64,000 nucleotides of DNA. Source: Chitinophaga sp. YR627. GTDB lineage: Bacteria; Bacteroidota; Bacteroidia; Chitinophagales; Chitinophagaceae. Both the position numbers and the translations under genes were made by a program. The notes under the pieces were generated by a model. That model saw only the letters and a program-made list of their open reading frames with translations. It made no database searches and was not told the DNA's origin. Shown here piece by piece: positions 51,730-60,405 of the stretch. How positions within the stretch are numbered: the stretch's first letter is position 1; each line of letters begins with the position of its first letter. The stretch spans positions 62,001 through 126,000 of the forward strand of contig NZ_FOUX01000005.1 in NCBI RefSeq assembly GCF_900114995.1, in the 5' to 3' direction.

Positions 51730-52212
51730 TCAGCGGATACGTCTGAAAACAGAAATGGGTACCTCCCCATTGGGGCGGGGTGGTAATTGCCAGCTAAGCT
51801 GGTCTTCCTTCAGCGTGAAAGCATTTTCCCGGGTAGTACCGTCTGCATTCGGGAAACTGGCCTTATCAATATGGAAGCGGATCGTCCCCTTTGCCGGATC
51901 AACCTCATAGGTCCCGAAATGACAGCTCATACTCAGCACCGCATCGCGGTATTCCTCAGGCGTGCCTTTCTCCCTGTCTTTTGAAGCAAAAGGCATCCGT
52001 TGCTCACGGAAGATCTCTACTGTATAATGTCCATCTGCAGTGAATATGGCGATGCCATGCGGATTTGCGCCATAATCTCTTTCCTGCTTACCATCCGGCA
52101 TGATCTTATCAGCAGCTGTCAGTTGCCAGGTACCTGTCAGTTGTTGTCCGGTCGCCGGTAAAGCAATATAAGCACCCAGTGTAGTCAGAAATAAAGGAAG
52201 TATGTTTTTCAT
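51730..52212 (-). CDS. Lipocalin-like exported protein
   Basis: 160 residues. Signal peptide (LPLFLTTLGAYIALPATGQ) with no lipobox Cys, so secreted to the periplasm. The mature part resembles the Lipocalin_5 family: LTGTWQLTAADKIMPDGK at the start, HGIAIFTADGHYTVEIFR, EYRDAVLSMSCHFGTYEVD and a final LKEDQLSWQLPP. The small beta-barrel usually carries a hydrophobic ligand; none is known here. Located upstream of the AraC gene and likely cotranscribed. Confidence 0.83.
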   Translation of the reverse strand: MKNILPLFLTTLGAYIALPATGQQLTGTWQLTAADKIMPDGKQERDYGANPHGIAIFTADGHYTVEIFREQRMPFASKDREKGTPEEYRDAVLSMSCHFGTYEVDPAKGTIRFHIDKASFPNADGTTRENAFTLKEDQLSWQLPPRPNGEVPISVFRRIR

Positions 52213-52355
52213 CTATCATCAGATCGTGCAGGTAAATGGCTGCACTGACCCCACAAAACTAGGCTGCCCCATGCGCCCTTACCTGTAAGATTTTACTAAA
52301 AATCTGTACATTCCGGTAAGTATAAGCAGTATTCCGGCGCATGGACGGCAATTTC

Positions 52356-52369
52356 TTGTCAAATGACAA
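52356..52369. promoter_or_regulatory. Palindrome TTGTCA-AA-TGACAA upstream of the Crp/Fnr gene
   Basis: Perfect 6+6 palindrome with 2-nt spacer, 22 nt upstream of a -7-like TAATTTTC (52392-52399) and 34 nt before the ATG. An almost identical copy lies before purA (52983). Crp/Fnr dimers bind such palindromes, so this is probably the regulator's own operator. Confidence 0.7.
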
Positions 52370-52403
52370 TACGTTATATCCCGGAGCAACGTAATTTTCA
52401 GTA

Positions 52404-52973
52404 ATGGAACAACTCATCGCATATGTGGAACAGTTCGGTCAGCTGACTGCCGCGCAGAAAGGTCTGGTCCTCGCCGGTGTGGAAGAACAAACCATTCCGA
52501 AGGGAAACTATTTCGTAGAATCAGGAAAGATCAGTGCGTCCATTGGCTTCGTGTATGATGGCATTTTCCGTTCCTGCTATTACAATAAACAGGGCGACAG
52601 TTTTACCCGGTACTTTATTTATGAAGGCCGCTTTGTAGGAGATATCAATGGCTTTCTTGACAGAACACCCTCTTCAGAATATATCGAAGCGATTACCGAT
52701 GCGAAACTCTGGGTGATCAGCAGGGAATACTTTGCCTTACTGGAATCACAGATCCCTGCCTGGGCGCAACTGCTTGCCCGGCTTAATTCATCTGTACTGG
52801 AGAACAAAATGCGGGCGGTCAGTAATATGCTGACCCAGGACGCACAAACCCGTTACCTCAACTTCCTGGAACATTATCCCGGATTAGCCAATCGTGTGCC
52901 ACAGTCTATGCTGGCCTCCTATCTCGGTATCACGCCCTCCTCACTCAGCCGTATCCGGAAAAATATCACCTGA
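52404..52973 (+). CDS. Crp/Fnr-family regulator
   Basis: 189 residues. Beta-roll sensor at about 15-120 (EQTIPKGNYFVESGKISASI, SFTRYFIYEGRFVGD) and winged helix-turn-helix at about 150-187 (QSMLASYLGITPSSLSRIRK). There is no cysteine cluster and no obvious cAMP pocket. Its promoter region has a perfect 14-nt palindrome that is repeated ahead of the downstream purA, so it probably regulates both. A stop/start gap of 88 nt separates it from purA. Confidence 0.9.
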   Translation: MEQLIAYVEQFGQLTAAQKGLVLAGVEEQTIPKGNYFVESGKISASIGFVYDGIFRSCYYNKQGDSFTRYFIYEGRFVGDINGFLDRTPSSEYIEAITDAKLWVISREYFALLESQIPAWAQLLARLNSSVLENKMRAVSNMLTQDAQTRYLNFLEHYPGLANRVPQSMLASYLGITPSSLSRIRKNIT

Positions 52974-52982
52974 GCCTTTTTC

Positions 52983-52996
52983 TTGTCAAATGGCAA
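52983..52996. promoter_or_regulatory. Second copy of the Crp-type palindrome, upstream of purA
   Basis: TTGTCA-AA-TGGCAA, one mismatch in the right arm compared with 52356-52369; identity extends to the flanks (TTTC before, TACG after, 21 of 22 nt). It lies 66-79 nt before the purA ATG, with an extra TTGTC half-site at 53005-53009. Confidence 0.65.
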
Positions 52997-53061
52997 TACG
53001 ATTCTTGTCGCCCGCCCTCAACTTTGTGCTGTCTTTAATCAACGAATGAACAGCATCAATT

Positions 53062-54324
53062 ATGAAACTGGATATTGTCTTAGGTCTTCAGTGGGGAGAC
53101 GAAGGAAAAGGTAAGATCGTGGATGTGCTTGCGCCGGAATATGGTATGGTCGCACGTTTTCACGGTGGTTCAAATGCCGGACATACACTTGTTTTCGAAG
53201 GAAAGAAAATGGTGCTCAACACGGTACCCGCTGGTATATTCAATCAGCAGACAGCCAACATTATCGGCAGCGGTGTCGTACTGGATGTACTGGCCTTTCA
53301 TCAGGAAGTAAGCAGCTTACAGGCCAACGGATATCCTGTGGCCGAATGGCAGAATTTGTCTATCTCACGCAAGGCGCATCTTCTGTTACCCACACACCGT
53401 TTGATGGACAGACTCTCTGAAGAAGCCCTGGGACTGCAAAAGATCGGTTCTACACAAAAGGGGATCAGCCTGGCGTATGCGGATAAAATATTACGGCGTG
53501 GATTGCGTGCCGGAGACATCCTCTTACCAGATTTCGAAGAGAAGTGTAAAGGATTATTATCGGCACACGCACAGGAGATAAAAACACGCTATCAGCAAAA
53601 CATAGATATAAATGTCTTGTATGCAGAGATACAGGAAGCGCTGAAAACCGTATTACTATTCCCAGTCATCGACACAGAATCCGGCGTCAATCAATATCTC
53701 AATAAAGGTGGTAAGGTACTCGCAGAAGGCGCGCAGGGCACTTTACTCGATATAGACCATGGTACTTATCCATACGTCACCTCCTCCAGTACCACAGCAG
53801 CAGGCGCCTGTTCCGGTTTAGGTATCGCTCCACAGAGAGTTGGAGATGTATATGGCATCTTCAAAGCATATACGACACGTGTAGGTAATGGTCCTTTCCC
53901 CACAGAACTGACAGATGAAACAGGCGAATTACTACGTACAAAAGGTCATGAATTCGGCGCTGTCACCAAACGTCCGCGACGCACAGGATGGCTGGATCTT
54001 CCTTATCTGAAATATGCTATACTACTGAATGGTGTTACACAACTTGTCTTGACAAAACTGGATGTATTACAGGGAATGGAACAGATAGCAGTATGTACAC
54101 ATTACAGCGAAACAGATGGTATATCATTTCCGCCATATACATCAGATTCGACGCCTGTATATCATATACTCAAGGGTTGGGATGAAGACCTGACCAACAT
54201 TCGCAGTAAAGATCAGTTACCGGAAGCATGTCTTGCATACATTGCATTTCTGGAAGAACAATTACAACTACCTATCCGGTATATATCAGTGGGACCAGAC
54301 AGAGCGCAGATGATTGTTGTATAA
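53062..54324 (+). CDS. purA: Adenylosuccinate synthetase
   Basis: 420 residues, the normal family length. Catalytic GDEGKGK motif with Asp13, and His41 in FHGGSNAGHT are in the positions of the E. coli enzyme; SGVVLDVL, TTAAGACSGLGI and AVTKRPRRTGWLDLP (IMP/Asp site) follow. It converts IMP, aspartate and GTP to adenylosuccinate, the first committed step to AMP, in the cytosol. Its placement behind a Crp/Fnr gene with a shared palindrome is unusual. Whether another purA exists elsewhere cannot be seen here. Confidence 0.95.
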   Translation: MKLDIVLGLQWGDEGKGKIVDVLAPEYGMVARFHGGSNAGHTLVFEGKKMVLNTVPAGIFNQQTANIIGSGVVLDVLAFHQEVSSLQANGYPVAEWQNLSISRKAHLLLPTHRLMDRLSEEALGLQKIGSTQKGISLAYADKILRRGLRAGDILLPDFEEKCKGLLSAHAQEIKTRYQQNIDINVLYAEIQEALKTVLLFPVIDTESGVNQYLNKGGKVLAEGAQGTLLDIDHGTYPYVTSSSTTAAGACSGLGIAPQRVGDVYGIFKAYTTRVGNGPFPTELTDETGELLRTKGHEFGAVTKRPRRTGWLDLPYLKYAILLNGVTQLVLTKLDVLQGMEQIAVCTHYSETDGISFPPYTSDSTPVYHILKGWDEDLTNIRSKDQLPEACLAYIAFLEEQLQLPIRYISVGPDRAQMIVV

Positions 54325-54490
54325 ACAATTAAAAATGAAGATGTGGTATGCAGCGAAGTTCTCCGCGTAAACGTGTAATTCATACACTCAAACTTTTCTC
54401 CTTTCAGGATTAACCAGTGGTTAACAACCACTTATATGATTATGTCTTTACTTTTGCACTGTCCCTCGTGAAGTTGTTAAAGTATGATGT

Positions 54491-55573
54491 ATGAAATTAA
54501 TTATTGCCTTTGCCATCTTTTCGCTTCAGTGTGCCGTAGCGTTTGCACAGACCACTGATACAGCGTCCCGTAATACCGGTACTACGCTGACGCCAGTTAT
54601 TATCAGATTAAATTTTCAGCCTGAGAAAAAGTATCAATGTTCATTTCCTGTAAGGGATGTTGAAGTGATGATCGCTAACGGAGATACTACCCGTCTTGGC
54701 TTCGTACAGACGGGTGTGAACAACAAACTGAGAGAAGCACGTCCTGACAGGCCTCTCCAACAGTACATACACGACTACATCCAGGATACATACAAAGAAC
54801 AATACAAAAGCGAAGCACCGCACCTGTTAATCGTCATTAAATATTTCCGCATCGGCGAGCGTACAGGTATAGGCAGAGAAAAAGCCTTTGTAAGGCTGAA
54901 AGCAGACGCTTTCAGATCAGATGATAATATGTCGTATCAGCTTGCCTGTACTTTCGATACCGTACTGGAAAGAAAAGGTGCTGATGTTACAAAACGATTC
55001 AGTCAATATATAGGAGAATCCATCAATCTTTTAATGGCAGCAGCAGATAAACAATCAGTTGCATCCCGCAAATATCCCAGAGAGGAGATCGTTAAACGGG
55101 AATTACGTCTCTATGACGCGCCTGCCTATAATATGGAGAATTATAAAGACGGCGTGTATCTGACATACAATGAGTTTATCAATAATGCGCCTTCCATAAC
55201 GGCATTTAAGCCGCTTTTTGAGGCCAACTGGGCGAAGATATACGCGCTCAACCGGGATAGCAGCAGTACGACGCTTATTCCCGCTCCATGGGGTATGTGT
55301 TATAAAGGACAATTGTACCTCTATGCGCAGCGCAATCTGATACCGTTCTCCCGTGATGGACGAGCCTTCATATTCCGTCAATATCTGCGTACAGAGGACC
55401 GGAATAAAGCAGTTGCATTGGCATCTGCGGCGAAAGCCGGACTGGTAGGACTGGCAGCGCCAAATCCAATGTTCAGTCAGAATATTATGAATGTCACCGA
55501 CATTCCGCATATCGAAGGCATTTTGCCTGAAGCGACGACGATAGATCCTTTCAGCGGAAAGCTGATGTTTTAA
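54491..55573 (+). CDS. Secreted protein of unknown function
   Basis: 360 residues. Signal peptide (IAFAIFSLQCAVAFAQ) cleaved after AFA; not a lipoprotein. The mature part has no family I recognise: an N-terminal alpha/beta part (QCSFPVRDVEVMIANGDTT, PHLLIVIKYFRIGERT) followed by helical and beta segments with YAQRNLIPFSRDGRAFIFR. The 166-nt gap after purA argues for separate transcription. It ends just before the second inverted-repeat element, which also supplies a good terminator. Confidence 0.75.
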   Translation: MKLIIAFAIFSLQCAVAFAQTTDTASRNTGTTLTPVIIRLNFQPEKKYQCSFPVRDVEVMIANGDTTRLGFVQTGVNNKLREARPDRPLQQYIHDYIQDTYKEQYKSEAPHLLIVIKYFRIGERTGIGREKAFVRLKADAFRSDDNMSYQLACTFDTVLERKGADVTKRFSQYIGESINLLMAAADKQSVASRKYPREEIVKRELRLYDAPAYNMENYKDGVYLTYNEFINNAPSITAFKPLFEANWAKIYALNRDSSSTTLIPAPWGMCYKGQLYLYAQRNLIPFSRDGRAFIFRQYLRTEDRNKAVALASAAKAGLVGLAAPNPMFSQNIMNVTDIPHIEGILPEATTIDPFSGKLMF

Positions 55574-55576
55574 AAC

Positions 55577-55791
55577 AATTAAGAATTAAAAATTAAGGAT
55601 TAAGAATTATCGCGGAGATCTGTGCGAATGAAGCATAGTATTGAATAACTATTAATGATAAAAGAGAAGGGCGTAGACTTAACTGGTCAACGCCCTTCTC
55701 TTTATATGTCTTAAAGAATCCGCTGACAATAATCATCTGATGAAGACTTTATTTACAGCAATTCTTAATTCTTAATTTTTAATTCTTAATT
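55577..55791. repeat. Inverted-repeat element of 215 bp
   Basis: 32-nt ends, 55577-55608 and 55760-55791, pair with 31 of 32 matches; both are made almost only of AATTAAGAATTA-like units. The 151-bp interior holds a 14-bp terminator hairpin (55661-55703). The AT-rich ends and size recall the element at 10266-10424 and miniature non-autonomous mobile elements. No target duplication is clear. Confidence 0.65.
55661..55703 (+). terminator. Terminator inside the inverted-repeat element
   Basis: 14-bp perfect stem (55661-55674 with 55690-55703) and a self-pairing 15-nt loop; the left A-run and right T-run allow use in either direction, serving the gene that ends at 55573 and the one ending at 55807. 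Confidence 0.8.
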
Positions 55792-55806
55792 CTCTCTCTC
55801 TCCTGC

Positions 55807-57810
55807 CTACTGCGGATTCACCGTCAAACCATTCGCCTCTCTCATCAACTGGAATATATGATCCGGTCTTACCACCTGATAATTCGTATTCAGTGAATTA
55901 GCGACATTCTTAAAGCTGGTTGGCGTCACGTTTGTCCAGGGTTGCGCCTGTATAATGATAAAACGTGGAGAAGCACCGTTCCAGCCGGCAGCAGCACTCG
56001 CGATATGGTCCTTCATGGCCTGTTCATTCGTACAATAGTTACAGGAAAGCGCCATACCCGGCATACTGTTATTATAGATGGTCATACCTCCACCGGTATT
56101 CTGTGCGGTCAGTCCCAATGTGTAAGGTGCATTGGTAGCAAATGATTGTCCGACGTTCTGATTAATACCTCCGGTGATGGTATTCCAGATCGTAATCACC
56201 CGGAATCCTGCACGACGGTTATAATTTTCTGTCTTGGCAACAAACTGGTCCAGCGCCGCCTGGTTAGGCCAGTTATTAGGATAGGTATATCCATAACCGG
56301 AAGGACCAGAGATCAGGTTATCATTATTTGTTGCACTCTGGTAATAGTAGTTCAGTGCTCCAGGCATGGCATCCAGCATGGCAGGTGACAATGTCCATCC
56401 TATCGGTACAGCGCCACGGTCAGGGTTATTCCACAGCTTACGCATCAGGTGTTCAACATACTGCAGGTTGTCTCCATCACTCAGGATAAAGGCTACATAC
56501 AGTTTGTTTTGCAAGGCAGGTTTTGCCGGCATCGGTTTCACATTCACGGTTCTGGAAGTACCACTATGGACGGTAAGGTTAGTGGCCCAGTCACTCGCAA
56601 TGGTAGCGATACCATATTGTGACGCCCTTTGTACACCCGGTGCTTCTTCCGGCCACCAGCCCATGTAGTTGGAGCCGGCAGGCATGGAACTCAGGAAGCT
56701 GTTCAGCAAAGTGCTTTCAGCAGCGATATTCGGATCGAGCCAGATAGTTGCCAGTCCGGTAGCTACCGCATACTCACGTAATGCCGCTTTATGTGCATCC
56801 GGGTTCAGACCAATTAATACGCGGTGATCAAGGTTTGGCCAGTAAGTATTATATAGTGCCTGATATACCGCCAGTTTGCTGCTGTACTGTCCACGTAGGT
56901 CCAGCAGGATAGGCAGGTTATAAGGTGCAGCCTGCAGCCGGGATAGGAGCAGCGGAGAGGCGATCAACGCTTTCTTGTCTTTGGCCAGTACGGTTGCCAG
57001 GTTGACGGTATGGATCTGGTTAGGATCATATACGATCAGACCTGAGATCTCATTACGGTACCTGGTGATAAGGTCCCATTTATTGCTGACCTCATTCCAG
57101 TTCAAACCCAGGGATTGCAGCCAGGTATACTGTCCTTCTGCGAAGGCATCTCCTTCATAGGAAAAGAGACGTGGTTGTGTCCTGTTGACAATTCCTTTCA
57201 GGGACGCAAAAAGGTACATCTCTGCGGAAGAACCGTTTTGCTGTACACCGACCCAGTCTACTTTCGTATAGGAAGTACCCCTCCAGTATACGCGTAATTC
57301 GATCGACTGGTTATTAGCCGGCATGGTAAAGGGCAGGGTGATACTCGTGTAGTCTCCCGCTATAGGGAACTGTTTACGGGTAACCGCCCTGGAAGCCAGG
57401 ATCTGGCCCGTTGTGGCATTTCTGACGTCGATATCCACCACAGGATCATCATTGGCGGTGTTGTTATCGACCTTCATTCTGAATTCGGCTACGTTAGGAC
57501 CGGCAGGAATGCTCATGTCATAGGGGCCATAGATCATGTGCTCATCGGCAGCATCAATGCCCGTCTGACAAAGCCAGCCGTCCGACTCCAGCCTTCCCGT
57601 CTTATGACTGAGACTGGAGCCCTCTCCTTCCCAGCGGGTAGAAGATTCACGTAAAATAAACAGGTCCTGCGTTTGCGCTGTTGAGGGAAACGAGGGCAGC
57701 AGTTGTCCCTGTGGCCAGGATATCTGGGCCACTACCGGCGTGATGAACAACTGAAATAAAAGTACCAGTGCTGTTGCCATGCGAACAGACAGGTTCAAAG
57801 GTTTGATCAT
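55807..57810 (-). CDS. GxGYxYP-domain putative glycoside hydrolase
   Basis: 667 residues. Signal peptide (ATALVLLFQLFITPVVAQ). An N-terminal beta-sandwich (about 40-195, carbohydrate-binding like: FRMKVDNNTANDDPVVDIDV) leads to a Rossmann-like/TIM region with MYLFASLKGIVNRTQPRLFS and FILSDGDNLQYVEHLM, and the family signature GPSGYGYTYPNNW (GxGYxYP). The family is proposed to be glycoside hydrolases of the secreted kind; no activity is established to my knowledge. It ends RPDHIFQLMREANG. Gap of 179 nt upstream to the lipoprotein gene. Confidence 0.85.
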   Translation of the reverse strand: MIKPLNLSVRMATALVLLFQLFITPVVAQISWPQGQLLPSFPSTAQTQDLFILRESSTRWEGEGSSLSHKTGRLESDGWLCQTGIDAADEHMIYGPYDMSIPAGPNVAEFRMKVDNNTANDDPVVDIDVRNATTGQILASRAVTRKQFPIAGDYTSITLPFTMPANNQSIELRVYWRGTSYTKVDWVGVQQNGSSAEMYLFASLKGIVNRTQPRLFSYEGDAFAEGQYTWLQSLGLNWNEVSNKWDLITRYRNEISGLIVYDPNQIHTVNLATVLAKDKKALIASPLLLSRLQAAPYNLPILLDLRGQYSSKLAVYQALYNTYWPNLDHRVLIGLNPDAHKAALREYAVATGLATIWLDPNIAAESTLLNSFLSSMPAGSNYMGWWPEEAPGVQRASQYGIATIASDWATNLTVHSGTSRTVNVKPMPAKPALQNKLYVAFILSDGDNLQYVEHLMRKLWNNPDRGAVPIGWTLSPAMLDAMPGALNYYYQSATNNDNLISGPSGYGYTYPNNWPNQAALDQFVAKTENYNRRAGFRVITIWNTITGGINQNVGQSFATNAPYTLGLTAQNTGGGMTIYNNSMPGMALSCNYCTNEQAMKDHIASAAAGWNGASPRFIIIQAQPWTNVTPTSFKNVANSLNTNYQVVRPDHIFQLMREANGLTVNPQ

Positions 57811-57989
57811 AGGTCAACTCTTTAACGGTTAATGAATTAAAACATGTAAGGAGAAAGGCAGGAAAGTATAATGCACGTGGAAGCAACATACTTTTCAATT
57901 GGAACTAAAAGTGGTTAACAATAATGAATACCAGGAATAAATATACAAAAAAACAACAGCGGAACAAGTTAAATATACGCGCCTGCGAG

Positions 57990-58688
57990 TCAGTTAAGAT
58001 TCAGGCCAACCGTCAACCCCAACCAGGGTTTGCGATTGTATATCCAATATTTACGATGATTGTTCAACATGTGGTCAAAACCACCGGCAAGACCAAATGT
58101 CAGATTATTATAACCGGCAAGGACAGTGACACCCCAGGGGATAATAACTGCATCATATTCATTTTCAATCCTGTTAGCTGTAACTGAGGGGTTCATCACA
58201 GCGGAACCTATACCTGTAAAAACACCATAACTCAAGCCGTAATGCTGTACGGATGTATTATCGATCCCCAGTGCATTACGATGCCTGGAAAGGCGGTAAT
58301 AATCAGTACGGCGGCCGGCATAAAGGCCGCCATTTATGGTAGCATTGAGTTGCGACGGAATACCCGCCTGCGGGGCACGAAACTTTAGCGGTATGCTGAT
58401 CAGATCAATGTCGAGTGAGGACTTTTCAAAACGGTAATGCTTATCAGCTGCGTGCGCCGTATCCCCCAACGATATTGTCTGGTAATGAACCGTATCATAA
58501 CTACCTGCCAGTTGCTGATTATAGATCTTAATTTGTGTATCATCCACCTGCACATAGGCCCTGCCTTTAAAGGCAGTTGATTTCATCTTATAAACACCAT
58601 CTGAAAAAAGATATTTGGGGTTTTGCTTTGCGGGCACACAGGCAGATGTAAATGCTATCCCAACAAGCAACAGGTAACTTGTCCTCAT
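57990..58688 (-). CDS. Predicted lipoprotein, beta-barrel-like
   Basis: 232 residues. Signal with lipobox IAFTSACVP, so anchored after Cys17. The mature protein starts with a short domain (FSDGVYKMKSTAFKGRAYVQ) and then alternating aromatic/small residues (IPLKFRAPQAGIPSQLNATI, HYGLSYGVFTGIGSAVMNPS, GWLGLTVGLNLN-type end) as in outer-membrane barrels, though a full barrel is uncertain. Family unknown. It lies 37 nt downstream of the GH13 gene on the same strand and may end that operon. Confidence 0.7.
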   Translation of the reverse strand: MRTSYLLLVGIAFTSACVPAKQNPKYLFSDGVYKMKSTAFKGRAYVQVDDTQIKIYNQQLAGSYDTVHYQTISLGDTAHAADKHYRFEKSSLDIDLISIPLKFRAPQAGIPSQLNATINGGLYAGRRTDYYRLSRHRNALGIDNTSVQHYGLSYGVFTGIGSAVMNPSVTANRIENEYDAVIIPWGVTVLAGYNNLTFGLAGGFDHMLNNHRKYWIYNRKPWLGLTVGLNLN

Positions 58689-58725
58689 AGCGCCAAGTTA
58701 CTAAATACATTGATTATAAATCATA

Positions 58726-60348
58726 TCATCCTGCCCTGAACCAACGATAACCGTAAGCCTCGAGGGTAATCGTATGCCGTCCTTTTTCATCTTCTATACT
58801 TTCGATATTATTCATCACATCAACCAGTCTGCGCGTACCCGCATTTTTTGCCAGAAATACAAGCTCCTGAGGTTTTTCGCTGAAATTGTGCCAGATAAAT
58901 AGCCGGCGCTCATTCCACTGGTAGTACATACCCAATATATGATCATAGCCAGTTTGTATGATCTGCCATTCGCCATTACCGATTTCCGGACACTCTCTTC
59001 TGAGACGGATCATTGACGTCATCCAGTTCAGCATAGAATCGCTCTCCCGGCGCTGTGTCTCCACATTAATATGAACATAGGAATAATATCCGTCATCAAT
59101 CACCGGATGCAGTAATTTGTCTGCCTTCGAGAAACCTGCCTGATACTCCCCTGACCATTGCATAGGAGTTCTTACACTGTTTCTGTCATCCAGTGCCAGG
59201 TTATCGCCCATTCCAATTTCATCACCATAACGGAGCACCGGGGTGCCCGGCAGTGAGAACATTACACTATAGGCCAGTTCATTCTGTTGTCTGCTTCCTA
59301 ACATTGGCCCCAGTCTCCGCCGTATACCTCTGAAATACAACTGCATATTCTCATCTGGAGCAAAACGCAGGAAAACCTCCTCTCTTTCTTTTTCAGTTAA
59401 TCTCCCCAGGTCCAGCTCATCATGGTTACGAAGAAAATGTGCCCACTGGGGAGTAGATGAGGTTAATCTTGTCTGCTCAAGCGCTTTGATCAGCGGCGCC
59501 GTTTTACAGGTCGCCAGCGCATAAAACAGGTATTGATTCACAAAAAAGTTAAACATCAGGTGTATACCATCACTGTTTTCACCGAAATATTTCATGCTGT
59601 CTTTCGGTAGCACATTCGCTTCTCCCAGCAACACCGCATCTCCTTTTCTCCACTGAAGAAAACGGCGCATTTCTTTTAAGTAATTAAAGTTCATTTTGGG
59701 CTTCTTCTTCCCGGGTGCAGGCGATTCCAATATAAACGGAACAGCATCTACACGAAAACCAGCTACCCCTAATTGTAACCAATAGCCCATAATGCGGGTA
59801 ATCTCTTCCCTTACAGCAGGATTGTCCGTATTAAGATCCGGCTCAAATTCATGGAACCTGTGAAAGTAATAGGTCCGGCTTTGCTTATCCAGCGTCCAGG
59901 TAGCTTTCTGTACACCGGGAAAAACCATCCCCTCATCCCAGTCCGATGGCTTCTTATCCGACCACACATACCAGTCACGTTTAGGGTTATCCTTCGACGA
60001 ACGGGCCATCTGAAACCAGGGATGTTTATCCGAAGTATGATTGACGACCAGATCAATGATCACCTTTATCCCTAATTTATCCGCTTTGTGCATAAAATCT
60101 ACAAAATCACCACTGGAACCGTGCCTGGGATCCACACCATAATAATCCTGTATATCATAGCCATTATCTTTGTTAGGAGTTGGCTGAAAAGGAGCAAGCC
60201 ATACAGTATCAACGCCCATCGCGTGAAGATAATCGAGACGGTTGCAAAGGCCCGCAAAATCTCCGGTACCATCATTATTGCCATCCATAAAGGTTTCGAG
60301 GTCAAGACTGTAAATAACCGAGTTTTTATACCAGAGATCGTCCATCAT
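58726..60348 (-). CDS. GH13 alpha-amylase-family enzyme (TreS/alpha-glucosidase-like)
   Basis: 540 residues from ATG 60348 (a TTG at 60384 gives a lipobox-like GCSS, but no real signal). GH13 TIM barrel: WYKNSVIYSLDLETFMDG, VIIDLVVNHTSDKHPWF, catalytic nucleophile Asp201 (GVAGFRVDAVPF), acid/base Glu243 (LLGEANV), third Asp310 (FLRNHDELDL) and GTPVLRYGDEIGMG. The start resembles trehalose synthase, but sequence alone cannot separate that from alpha-glucosidase or sucrose isomerase. Cytosolic. Fourth of the minus-strand sugar operon; 57 nt from the symporter. Confidence 0.88.
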   Translation of the reverse strand: MMDDLWYKNSVIYSLDLETFMDGNNDGTGDFAGLCNRLDYLHAMGVDTVWLAPFQPTPNKDNGYDIQDYYGVDPRHGSSGDFVDFMHKADKLGIKVIIDLVVNHTSDKHPWFQMARSSKDNPKRDWYVWSDKKPSDWDEGMVFPGVQKATWTLDKQSRTYYFHRFHEFEPDLNTDNPAVREEITRIMGYWLQLGVAGFRVDAVPFILESPAPGKKKPKMNFNYLKEMRRFLQWRKGDAVLLGEANVLPKDSMKYFGENSDGIHLMFNFFVNQYLFYALATCKTAPLIKALEQTRLTSSTPQWAHFLRNHDELDLGRLTEKEREEVFLRFAPDENMQLYFRGIRRRLGPMLGSRQQNELAYSVMFSLPGTPVLRYGDEIGMGDNLALDDRNSVRTPMQWSGEYQAGFSKADKLLHPVIDDGYYSYVHINVETQRRESDSMLNWMTSMIRLRRECPEIGNGEWQIIQTGYDHILGMYYQWNERRLFIWHNFSEKPQELVFLAKNAGTRRLVDVMNNIESIEDEKGRHTITLEAYGYRWFRAG

Positions 60349-60405
60349 ATGCGGGAGTTTTGATGAACAACCAAACAAAAGCAATGCCTGAGCAGCTTTA
60401 TCTTA

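Noticed and set aside
60349..60384. Lipoprotein start for the GH13 enzyme
   Set aside because: Starts at TTG, has no positively charged or long hydrophobic segment before the Cys; the ATG start at 60348 begins directly at the normal GH13 N-terminus.
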